The notes beneath the pieces were generated by a model. It was given only the letters and a program-made list of their open reading frames with translations, ran no database searches and was not told the origin of the DNA. Source: Candidatus Neomicrothrix sp. UBA814 (lineage in GTDB: Bacteria; Actinomycetota; Acidimicrobiia; Acidimicrobiales; Poriferisodalaceae). Taken from it: 64,000 bases of DNA. Both the position numbers and the translations under genes were made by a program. This document shows, in pieces, positions 1-7,034 of this stretch (within the stretch, counting starts at the first letter, position 1; each line of letters starts with the position of its first letter). The stretch is from the NCBI GenBank assembly GCA_002296525.1, contig DBIA01000021.1, positions 186,001 through 250,000 on the forward strand, given 5' to 3'.

Positions 1-1
1 T

Positions 2-511
2 GTGGCGTTGACCACACTCATGAATGAACGTGCATCGATTGGCTCAGGCAGCGGCGGCGGTGGCGGTAGCTACACAAAGCTAAGTGCCATGTTGCGACAC
101 TTTGGGCTCGACAACGATTCGCTAAGCCGTCAACAGCTAATGAACATTTTCACCTATGGCAAAGTTCTTGGGTGGTCTAACCAACGAAGCTTGGATGCTC
201 TTAAAGCCGGAAAGACTCCGGGTCCGGAAATGTCGTTGTCCAAAATGGGATTGACGCGACAGATGCAGGCAACGTGTGATTTTGTATCCGACGTTTTAGA
301 AGCGCGACTAGTTGCTGACACAGGCGAGTGGGGAACCTTCTCATGGGCAGGTTTCGTCCTAGGTCAGCCAGCAATGCGGATAGCTGGCGGTTCGGATGAA
401 GTAATGAGAAATATCGTCGGCGAGCGAGTACTCGGACTTCCCAAGGAGCCGGGTATCGACACCACTAGTCCTTTTAAGGAACTCAAGGTTGGAACCCAAC
501 GAAACGGGTAG
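2..511 (+). CDS. acyl-CoA dehydrogenase, C-terminal part (5' truncated by window edge)
   Basis: The C-terminal about 169 residues of an FAD-dependent acyl-CoA dehydrogenase, which introduces the alpha-beta double bond in acyl-CoA oxidation. The segment FSWAGFVLGQPAMRIAGGSD followed by VGERVLGLPKEPG is the typical C-terminal helical domain, where the conserved RIAGGSDEV stretch contributes to the FAD and substrate site. The true start lies left of the window, so the GTG at position 2 is only the first readable codon. A Gly/Ser-rich run near residues 14-23 replaces a normally shorter loop. The substrate cannot be read from this fragment. The next gene converges on it 25 bp away. Confidence 0.88.
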   Translation: MALTTLMNERASIGSGSGGGGGSYTKLSAMLRHFGLDNDSLSRQQLMNIFTYGKVLGWSNQRSLDALKAGKTPGPEMSLSKMGLTRQMQATCDFVSDVLEARLVADTGEWGTFSWAGFVLGQPAMRIAGGSDEVMRNIVGERVLGLPKEPGIDTTSPFKELKVGTQRNG

Positions 512-536
512 TTGAGAACTAGCCGTTCTGAATAAC

Positions 537-1361
537 CTATGAATTGTGAGCGGTTGCAATCCAAGCTGCCCCAGGAAGCTGCACCACTCCGTCGATCTCG
601 TATGGCGCAAGGGCGTCTTCAATAGTCCGCAGGACATCCTCGCTCGGTACCTGTCCTGTGGACTCTGCGACCGCTTTCACCGGTCCAAATTCGTATGCGT
701 GCAATGCTGCCTCTCGCAATCCCACTCTCCCCCCGACAGCAACTTCGGTCCTATAGGGGCAGATGTCGATTCCGCTCCAGCCTGCCTGATGCAAAATTTG
801 CGTGACGTGTTCAGGGTCAGCAAAAGAGAAAGGGTCCGGTGCGTCGGGGGCGCGCGGAGGCATTTCTACCAGCGTCATTGCAGCTCGGTTCGGCACCGTG
901 ATCCAAGGATTTTTCTCAGGTCCTTGCCAGCACACAAAGCTCAGCTTTGCTTTGTTCGATGCTGCACTTCGAAGATTTTCAAACGCCGCAATAGGGTTCC
1001 CAAAAAACATGACTCCAAATCGTGAGTAAATGAAGTCATAGGGACCGCCGAGCGGAGTTATTTGAGCGTCGGCCTCTACAAAATCGGCTCGGCCTTCACT
1101 TCGCGAGCGAGCAACCTTGAGTAGCGCCGCGCTGATGTCGACACCGACTACGCTCCCGTTGCCTACCCGCTGTTGAAGTTGGAGAGTGGTGTGTCCACAA
1201 CCACAGCCCACATCAAGCACATGTGATTGGCTGATCTCTCCGAGGGCTTCCATAGCAGCGATACCGAAAGATTCGAGTTGTATATCCATTTGCGCTTGAT
1301 GATCGACCCATGCGTGACGCGTTTGCCAATACTTACGTTGAGCTTCGTTTGCGATACTCAT
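537..1361 (-). CDS. class I SAM-dependent methyltransferase
   Basis: A 274-residue Rossmann-fold methyltransferase. Motif I VLDVGCGCGHTTLQL lies near residues 68-82, and VVGVDIS follows as the acidic end of strand 2 that binds the SAM ribose. RFGVMFFGNP is the motif IV region usual for UbiE/Methyltransf_11-type enzymes acting on small molecules. The ATG at 1361 forms an ATGA overlap with the rnhB stop, so translation is probably coupled and this start is preferred to a longer in-frame one at 1421. The substrate is unknown. Confidence 0.85.
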   Translation of the reverse strand: MSIANEAQRKYWQTRHAWVDHQAQMDIQLESFGIAAMEALGEISQSHVLDVGCGCGHTTLQLQQRVGNGSVVGVDISAALLKVARSRSEGRADFVEADAQITPLGGPYDFIYSRFGVMFFGNPIAAFENLRSAASNKAKLSFVCWQGPEKNPWITVPNRAAMTLVEMPPRAPDAPDPFSFADPEHVTQILHQAGWSGIDICPYRTEVAVGGRVGLREAALHAYEFGPVKAVAESTGQVPSEDVLRTIEDALAPYEIDGVVQLPGAAWIATAHNS

Positions 1362-2065
1362 GCCGCAAACAGATTTCCCTGATTCGCCCGAAAGCGGTCG
1401 ATACGTCGATGGTGCGTCCACACGAGTTCATCCATGAATGACCAGCTCTTCCGATGAATAACGCACGGCCCATACCCGGCTAAGGCAGTGAGGTGCTGCG
1501 GGGCGGGATACCCCTTGTTGTTTTCGAACATGTAAGCCGGAAAATCTGCTGCGGCGGCAGCCATGAGCCTGTCTCGGGTGACTTTGGCCATGATCGATGC
1601 TGCTGCTATCGAGAGACAGCTCTGGTCCCCTTTTGTGATCGTGGTGCTCGGCACCCAGTCGACGTAGTCCCAATTTCCATCAACTAAAACTCTGTCGGGT
1701 TCAAGGGTCAGCATTTCAAGTGCTCGGCGAGTAGCAAGCCGTTGCGCATCAGACATGCCCAACTCGTCGCATTCTCGAGCAGAAGCATGGCCAACAGACC
1801 AATCTTCAGCCCATTCCCCAATTTTGTCGTAGAGCTTTTCTCTTCTGCCCGATGTAAGCATCTTGGAGTCTCTAATACCCTTTACTCTTCCTGAGCGCGG
1901 AAGAACAACCGCCCCTACGGTTAGTGGGCCTGCCCACGCTCCCTTGCCAACCTCATCGACACCAACCACCACCGATTCGCCTTGGCTCCAGCAGTACTGC
2001 TCTTGTTTCATCGTCGGCGGCGATACTTCGGCCATGAGTGAAAAGTAGTCGCCTGGGCTCGACAT
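1358..2065 (-). CDS. rnhB: ribonuclease HII
   Basis: RNase HII cleaves the RNA strand of RNA-DNA hybrids and starts removal of misincorporated ribonucleotides. The N-terminal motif VGVDEVGKGAWAGPL supplies the paired Asp-Glu metal ligands. IRDSKML, VLVDGNWDY and AAASIMAKVTRDR with NKGYPAPQH complete the family signature, which extends through the last catalytic acidic region. At 235 residues the length is normal. An in-frame ATG about 10 codons downstream is an alternative start, since no clear Shine-Dalgarno precedes 2065. It sits between a large unknown gene 15 bp upstream and a coupled methyltransferase. Confidence 0.95.
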   Translation of the reverse strand: MSSPGDYFSLMAEVSPPTMKQEQYCWSQGESVVVGVDEVGKGAWAGPLTVGAVVLPRSGRVKGIRDSKMLTSGRREKLYDKIGEWAEDWSVGHASARECDELGMSDAQRLATRRALEMLTLEPDRVLVDGNWDYVDWVPSTTITKGDQSCLSIAAASIMAKVTRDRLMAAAAADFPAYMFENNKGYPAPQHLTALAGYGPCVIHRKSWSFMDELVWTHHRRIDRFRANQGNLFAA

Positions 2066-2080
2066 TTTGTCGATCCAAGC

Positions 2081-3931
2081 TCAACTAAAGCTGCCTGAGG
2101 GCGGTGAACCAAGGTCCTTGTCCTCACCTGCTTCAAATTGAGGCTCTATCTCGCCCGTTCGCAATAATGCTTCGCCAACAGGACCTTCACCCACAAAAGA
2201 GTCGTCAAGGCCAGGAACACGAACCGTTAGGTCTTTCGAGCCGCCGTCCACTTCCCACAAAAAAGCTGGTCGCTCTCCATGCCACCTCACAGCCCACGAA
2301 ACGGTGCCATGACGGGACGGGACTCCATGCACCTCTACCCCCTGACCGAGCCACTCATTGGGCCACGTCAAAGCGACAAGCAACTCATCGGTTGTGTCGT
2401 CTACAAGTAGCCGCAGGAAACTGCGAACGAAGCATGCGGTAATCCGAAGATCATGACCTGCACCTGCAATGCCTCTCTTGGTTTTCGGATCAATCGATGA
2501 AGGCCAGTTCATCGTGGGAGAGGCGAGTGCAGCAACTCTTTCTATATCGGCGAGGGCCGCCTGGGGGTCAAAAGCTAGCTGAGTGAAGGCCGATCGGATC
2601 ACCGCTAAGACATCTGTCGATGCTTCAGCCTCTTCTATTTCTATCTCTGCTTCAACATCAGGGGGTATCAAGTCCTCTAACTCGCGGGCAGCCCTCTCAG
2701 CCTTTAAGACTTTTAGGAGCTTGTAAGCAGCACTGAGCCCTGCGTGGGCATTCTCATCAGGGTTGGCAAGAATCCATCGGGCTCCATCTGCAACAAACTC
2801 TCCTAGTCCTGTTAACAACTGTTCATCAGGCGCTAGTTCAAACGCTCTACCCAGAGCACTAATTGTCGCCGAGGTTACGTCGAGTCCTAAATGGTTAACT
2901 GCACCTAATGGTGTCTGGCGTTTAGCTCGAGCAATAAATATTTCTCGCGCTGCGGACGAGTAGCCAGCTTCTGCTAGAGCTATGAGCACTTCAGCTTCGT
3001 CACTCGCGCTATGCGGTGGACCGCCTGGTGATGGAACAATATCGCTGCCAGTCGAGGCAAGAAGAATGGACTGACGCGAAGAATGGAATAGCTCGCTTAA
3101 TTGGCTTCTAGGTAGAACAAAACGGCTTGCGTTAACAGCGTGATTATTCCATCCGCTAGCAACTTGAGTTCCGTTCGGCGGAGAAAGAGCGATTTGAGAC
3201 TGGGTTGAAACCTCGAGTGGGATCATCCCTTGAACAGTTCCACCGTGGACGAGAGGCATGATGACTGCTGCACTGGCCATTCCTCTTTCGCACGTTACAA
3301 CTTCGACTCCTTCTTCAGCGTCGAGCGAAGCAGCCGGATCTGCTCCACCAGTGCCTCCGATAAGACGACCGGGAGTTCGACTGAGCGTCATCGCGATTTG
3401 CCCATCAACATGCAACTGGTGATCATCGACTCTTATCTCGCCCACTCTCCCACCACCGAGGTGATCATAAGGTCGAATAGCCCAAGCAAGCGCAACAGGG
3501 CGGGAGCCACAGTTTTCAACTTCAACGACTAGATATTCCGAATTGAGTCTCGCGCCATAAACCCTGTGCACTAGATCGCCTCCCGCCGCTCTAACGACCG
3601 TTTCGACGACCGGGGCTCCATCGACTAGCCGTTGGCGAACCGCGCCGTGCTCTGACGGGAAAATCCAGTTGTCATCGACGCGCAACCACCAATCCAAAGA
3701 CCAATAGCCAGGTTTGACTGCGATTAGCCCCCTTCGGTCAACCGCAACTCTATGAACACTCTCAAGGTTCCCCAGCAACGTCCACGACCGAGCAACTTTG
3801 TTCGACAGTGGAAACTGATCTTTCTGTTCTCGCCAACAATTAACCCACCAGGGTTGCACCCAATCTTGGGGCGGCAAGTGCTGTGCTAGTTGTTGACGAC
3901 GGGAACGGAAGAGGTGACGGAGAGCGGCCAT
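2081..3931 (-). CDS. conserved hypothetical protein, possibly six-hairpin glycosidase-like
   Basis: A 616-residue protein I cannot assign. The first about 300 residues are rich in beta-type segments with aromatic and Gly residues (for example WSLDWWLRVDDNW and LAWAIRPYDHLGGGRVGE). The middle about 300-480 is alpha-helical with Ala/Leu/Glu repeats, and the tail returns to a beta-rich pattern around VSWAVRWHGERPAFLWEVDGG. A beta-sandwich followed by helical hairpins recalls glycoside hydrolase-like six-hairpin proteins, but I see no certain catalytic motif, so this is inference. No signal peptide or membrane span is evident, suggesting a cytoplasmic location. It heads a probable operon with rnhB. 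Confidence 0.7.
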   Translation of the reverse strand: MAALRHLFRSRRQQLAQHLPPQDWVQPWWVNCWREQKDQFPLSNKVARSWTLLGNLESVHRVAVDRRGLIAVKPGYWSLDWWLRVDDNWIFPSEHGAVRQRLVDGAPVVETVVRAAGGDLVHRVYGARLNSEYLVVEVENCGSRPVALAWAIRPYDHLGGGRVGEIRVDDHQLHVDGQIAMTLSRTPGRLIGGTGGADPAASLDAEEGVEVVTCERGMASAAVIMPLVHGGTVQGMIPLEVSTQSQIALSPPNGTQVASGWNNHAVNASRFVLPRSQLSELFHSSRQSILLASTGSDIVPSPGGPPHSASDEAEVLIALAEAGYSSAAREIFIARAKRQTPLGAVNHLGLDVTSATISALGRAFELAPDEQLLTGLGEFVADGARWILANPDENAHAGLSAAYKLLKVLKAERAARELEDLIPPDVEAEIEIEEAEASTDVLAVIRSAFTQLAFDPQAALADIERVAALASPTMNWPSSIDPKTKRGIAGAGHDLRITACFVRSFLRLLVDDTTDELLVALTWPNEWLGQGVEVHGVPSRHGTVSWAVRWHGERPAFLWEVDGGSKDLTVRVPGLDDSFVGEGPVGEALLRTGEIEPQFEAGEDKDLGSPPSGSFS

Positions 3932-4079
3932 GACTACGCCAGCGTAGATCGCTAAGTGACTTTGTCCTAGCCAGAACGTCAGTGCCGAGTGTGCTCCTTA
4001 TGTATTCAAGGGCATAAGAAAAGGAGGGCTATGCATCTGCTAGCCAGTCGCGCTCGCCGAAACAATAGAATTGGACTCA

Positions 4080-4685
4080 ATGGCGGCGTCAAACACTCCG
4101 GATCACACCTCGGTCGCAGTGATCGTTCCGATAAAGGACTTCCGACGAGCCAAGCACCGCCTGAGCGACCGTCTTGATGCTCAGGCACGAGAGTCACTAG
4201 CTCGTAGCATGGCCGAAAGAGTGCTTTCCGCCGCCAAAAATTTCACCGTTCACGTGGCCTGCAACGATGATGAAGTCGCTAACTGGGCAACGTCATTGGG
4301 GGCACAAGTTATCTGGGTCGAACAGGATGGTTTGAACCCTGCTGTAAGCCATGCGGCTCGCCAAGTAGAGGGTGAATTTTCACATATGACGATTGTTCAT
4401 GCTGATTTGCCCCAAGCACAATCGCTGGATGGAATCGCTCGCACCAACGCGGTTTCAATCGTGCCTGATCGCCACAAACAAGGAACTAATGTCCTGAGTC
4501 TGCCCACCGGAACTTCGTTCGAGTTTCAATATGGAGCGAATTCTCTTTATCTCCATATGAACGAGGCTGTCCGACGAAATTTGGACCTCAAAGTGTTGCA
4601 AATCGAACATCTCCAATGGGACATCGACACACCGGAAGATCTTGATGGCTTCTTAGAACGCAGTGACTCGGATTTTTCTCAATGA
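4080..4685 (+). CDS. cofC: 2-phospho-L-lactate/phosphoenolpyruvate guanylyltransferase (F420 biosynthesis)
   Basis: CofC/FbiD activates phospholactate or phosphoenolpyruvate with GTP, the first dedicated step of coenzyme F420 assembly. The N-terminus VAVIVPIKDFRRAKHRL is the nucleotide-binding start of this family. IVHADLP, GTNVLSLP and FQYGANSLYLH are the conserved metal and guanine-site stretches, and WDIDTPEDL is the usual C-terminal motif. At 201 residues the size is typical. The ATG at 4080 is preferred; a TTG three codons upstream is in frame. The last codons overlap the next gene by 4 bp, so the two are probably co-translated. Its presence implies F420-dependent redox enzymes. Confidence 0.9.
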   Translation: MAASNTPDHTSVAVIVPIKDFRRAKHRLSDRLDAQARESLARSMAERVLSAAKNFTVHVACNDDEVANWATSLGAQVIWVEQDGLNPAVSHAARQVEGEFSHMTIVHADLPQAQSLDGIARTNAVSIVPDRHKQGTNVLSLPTGTSFEFQYGANSLYLHMNEAVRRNLDLKVLQIEHLQWDIDTPEDLDGFLERSDSDFSQ

Positions 4686-5407
4686 AAAGGTTTTTTACGA
4701 AACCTGATTCCGCGCTGGTAATTGCTGCGCATCCCGACGACGCCGAATTTCAATGTGGCGCAACCTTGGCGAAATGGGCGGCTAGTGGAACAACCGTTCA
4801 CTATTTGATCTGCACTGACGGTTCAAAAGGCACCTGGGACCCTGCTGTGGACCAGAAAGCTCTGGTCGTAGCCCGCCAAAAGGAACAGATAGCGGCGGCT
4901 CGGAGGTTGGGTGCAACGGGCTCAGTTCTGTTCTTGGAGCAAATAGATGGTGAGCTTCAAAGTGACCTCGCCACGAGGTCTCAGGTAGCGAAAGCTATTC
5001 GCCAATTACGTCCCGACGCTGTACTTGGCCATGACCCCTGGAGGCGGTATCGCCTGCACCCAGATCATCGACATGCAGGTCTACTCGCTATAGAGGGCAT
5101 AGTCGCCGCTCGCGACCCCTTCTTTTTTCCCGAGCATGCTCTCGAGCCCCACAGGCCATCGGTTGCATTGCTTTTTGAAGCGGAGGAACCCGATCATGCG
5201 GAGGATGTTGCGGGCTGGGCTTCAGCAAAGTCAGCAGCACTTTTGGAACATCGGACCCAGTTCATTACTACTCACGGTATTCAGGACCCTCATAACAGCG
5301 AGCAAGTGAGGGAATTCGAATTCCGAATTGAACAACAACTCATTGACGCAGGTCAACCGTACGGGTTGGAATCGGCGGAGCTGTTCAAAGTAATTCTGGA
5401 TCTCTGA
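4682..5407 (+). CDS. PIG-L / LmbE family zinc-dependent deacetylase
   Basis: A 241-residue N-acetylglucosaminyl-type deacetylase. The near-N-terminal AAHPDDAEFQCGAT carries the AHPDD zinc and catalytic residues, and HPDHRHAG contributes the distal zinc histidine. The family includes the mycothiol enzymes MshB and Mca and many antibiotic-pathway deacetylases. The motif spacing fits generic LmbE proteins rather than MshB specifically, so the substrate is open. The start overlaps the cofC stop as ATGA, indicating translational coupling. A strong hairpin follows the stop codon. Confidence 0.85.
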   Translation: MKRFFTKPDSALVIAAHPDDAEFQCGATLAKWAASGTTVHYLICTDGSKGTWDPAVDQKALVVARQKEQIAAARRLGATGSVLFLEQIDGELQSDLATRSQVAKAIRQLRPDAVLGHDPWRRYRLHPDHRHAGLLAIEGIVAARDPFFFPEHALEPHRPSVALLFEAEEPDHAEDVAGWASAKSAALLEHRTQFITTHGIQDPHNSEQVREFEFRIEQQLIDAGQPYGLESAELFKVILDL

Positions 5408-5420
5408 GCTAAGACGCGAC

Positions 5421-5449
5421 AAGTGAGCCGGGTGTTAGCCGGCTCACTT
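5421..5449. terminator. bidirectional intrinsic terminator-like hairpin
   Basis: A perfect 11-bp inverted repeat, AAGTGAGCCGG with a 7-nt loop and CCGGCTCACTT, lies between the convergent PIG-L and HU genes. No long T-tract follows on either strand, so termination is inferred from stem strength and position. Confidence 0.65.
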
Positions 5450-5477
5450 CTATTCGCGAATCAGCTGAGGGCGTGCC

Positions 5478-5762
5478 TCAACCGTTCATTCGGTCCTTAA
5501 GAGCTTTCGCAGCCGTGAACTTCACGCTGCTGCTCGCTGCTATTTGAATGGTCTCTCCCGTTTGCGGGTTTCGACCTTGCCGAGCAGCACGATCCGAGCG
5601 TGAGAACTTACCCACGCCGGGCCAAGCAACAGCATCACCAGCCTTGGCAGCGCTTTCGACGCATCCAAAGAAAGCTTCGATAACCGCCTCTGCATCACCT
5701 TTGGTGCAACCAGCACTGCCAGCTACCGCAGAAAGCACGTCATTTTTGGACATATTGGCCAT
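5478..5762 (-). CDS. hup: HU-family nucleoid DNA-binding protein
   Basis: A 94-residue histone-like protein that bends and compacts DNA as a dimer. The body fold is visible in MSKNDVLSAVAG through VESAAKAGDAV. The DNA-binding arm is GRNPQTGETIQI with the intercalating proline, and the C-terminus VKFTAAKALKDRMN is typical. The start at 5762 is chosen because GAGGAG stands 7 nt upstream; a longer in-frame reading to 5846 would begin beyond a stable hairpin. The predicted leader contains that hairpin (5782-5808), which may regulate expression. Confidence 0.93.
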   Translation of the reverse strand: MANMSKNDVLSAVAGSAGCTKGDAEAVIEAFFGCVESAAKAGDAVAWPGVGKFSRSDRAARQGRNPQTGETIQIAASSSVKFTAAKALKDRMNG

Positions 5763-5781
5763 GTGAGTCTCCTCATCGCCG

Positions 5782-5808
5782 GACATTCGCACGCCACGTG
5801 CGAATGTC
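5782..5808 (-). promoter_or_regulatory. perfect hairpin in the 5' leader of hup
   Basis: GACATTCGCAC and GTGCGAATGTC form an 11-bp perfect stem around a 5-nt loop, ending about 20 nt upstream of the hup start and just before its GAGGAG Shine-Dalgarno. It could be an RNA structure modulating translation or a dyad operator. It is not followed by a T-tract, so it does not look like a terminator. Confidence 0.5.
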
Positions 5809-5961
5809 ATCGATGTTATTTGACCCGTGATCGACGCTGAGGTCAAGTATTTCCAGGCTTTTAAGCCTTTGTGACCGCTCTTTGGTGTTTCGCGAGCCTC
5901 AAAGTTATCGTTGATCGTCCGCTCAAGTCCCCTTCTCGATCGCTCCTCGCCAGGAGGCTAA

Positions 5962-6702
5962 GTGTCAGGACTAGAACTCTGTCTAATAGGAGTAGCCGCT
6001 CTATTCGGCTCGGCGATCGCTGCGATCGCTGGTCTGGGGGGCGGCATCCTATTGATGGCTGTCCTACTTCAATTCCTCGATCCTCTTGAGGTGGTCCCGA
6101 TTCACGGAGTAATTCAGCTCGCTTCGAATTCTTCCCGGGCTGTCATTCTCCGAGATGACGTTGATTGGGCTGTTGTTTGGCGTTTCGCTCTTCTTTTGCT
6201 TCCAGCAGGTCTGGCTGGTCTTTTGGTCGCCGGCATCTTTCCAGTGGAGGTCGGCAGCATTCTTATTGCGCTATTTGCCTTACTGTTTGTTTGGTGGCCT
6301 CAAGGTCTGGGGAAAATAGTTTCGTGTCTTGGGAGCGGACGCCGAACTTTCATCCCTCTCGGCGCGATCGCTGGGTTCCTCAACATTCCGTTCGGTGTGA
6401 CGGGCCCCGCCGTTGCGCCTGTATTCAGATCCGAACTGCCTCTCCGAACGGCCATGGTGGCTACTTTCGCTATGGCTCAGACTTTTGGACATTTGGCGAA
6501 AGTAATGCTCTTCGCAGTCGATGGATTTGTGTATCTAGACCAGTTAGCTTTGCTCGCTATCGGGATCAGCGCAGTAATCGTTGGGACTTGGTTCGGTACG
6601 CGAGTCTTGCGAAACCTCAGCGAGCAACTCTTTGGGCATCTATTTCGGTTGGTTTTAACCGTGATCGCGATCCGCGTGATTTTCATCACGTTGTTCAGTT
6701 AA
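5962..6702 (+). CDS. TauE/SafE (DUF81) family membrane permease
   Basis: A 246-residue polytopic membrane protein with about seven or eight hydrophobic spans. The N-terminal half GSAIAAIAGLGGGILLMAVL carries the glycine-rich segment typical of the TauE/SafE sulfite and sulfoacetate exporter family, and GFLNIPFGVTGPAVAPVF is the second repeat's conserved Pro/Gly stretch. The GTG start is supported by AGGAGG at 5952-5957. Substrates in this family are usually sulfur oxyanions or small organic acids, but the sequence does not settle which. Its stop overlaps the stop of the convergent small gene downstream. Confidence 0.85.
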   Translation: MSGLELCLIGVAALFGSAIAAIAGLGGGILLMAVLLQFLDPLEVVPIHGVIQLASNSSRAVILRDDVDWAVVWRFALLLLPAGLAGLLVAGIFPVEVGSILIALFALLFVWWPQGLGKIVSCLGSGRRTFIPLGAIAGFLNIPFGVTGPAVAPVFRSELPLRTAMVATFAMAQTFGHLAKVMLFAVDGFVYLDQLALLAIGISAVIVGTWFGTRVLRNLSEQLFGHLFRLVLTVIAIRVIFITLFS

Positions 6703-7034
6703 AGCGTGGGTTGAGAGATATCTCGAAATAGCGGTGAGAACTGCAGTTGTGCGCCTATCAGTTCCTCAGGCAAATCGTTTCCGGTATAGACATGCAAGTG
6801 GGTGTAGACGTCGACCTCAATACCCATTAGATCGATCCATGCCAGGACTGCGTCACCCCAGCGTTCGTCGAGGAGCGCTCTTCTAATTGCCTCTGTTTCG
6901 CTGCTAGTGAGTACGTCTGAGGGTGTGCGCGCAACTAACTCCGCGGCTAAGACCCTATGCAGCACATCAACGTCGGTGGCGAGAAACACTTGAGGAGGTT
7001 CTGACCTCACGACGGCATAAGCGACTCCTGGCAT
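6699..7034 (-). CDS. small conserved hypothetical protein coupled to DNA methyltransferase
   Basis: A 111-residue soluble protein with no family I can name confidently. It has an Ala/Leu/Arg-rich middle (RRALLDERWGDAVLAWIDLMG) and a Phe/Leu-rich end. The ATG at 7034 shares its first base with the last base of the methyltransferase stop (TAATG), so the two are read from one transcript with probable re-initiation; a start three codons earlier is also in frame. Consistent pairing would make it a partner or accessory of the methyltransferase, but this is inference from linkage only. Confidence 0.7.
   Translation of the reverse strand: MPGVAYAVVRSEPPQVFLATDVDVLHRVLAAELVARTPSDVLTSSETEAIRRALLDERWGDAVLAWIDLMGIEVDVYTHLHVYTGNDLPEELIGAQLQFSPLFRDISQPTL

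Noticed and set aside
40..72. Gly/Ser-rich run in the acyl-CoA dehydrogenase considered as a repeat or linker
   Set aside because: The run is short and in frame within a conserved enzyme; it looks like a loop variation, not a mobile or repeat element.
546..1025. Open frame of 159 codons on the plus strand opposite the methyltransferase
   Set aside because: Cys/Ser/Arg-rich shadow composition and complete overlap with a gene that has clear SAM motifs.
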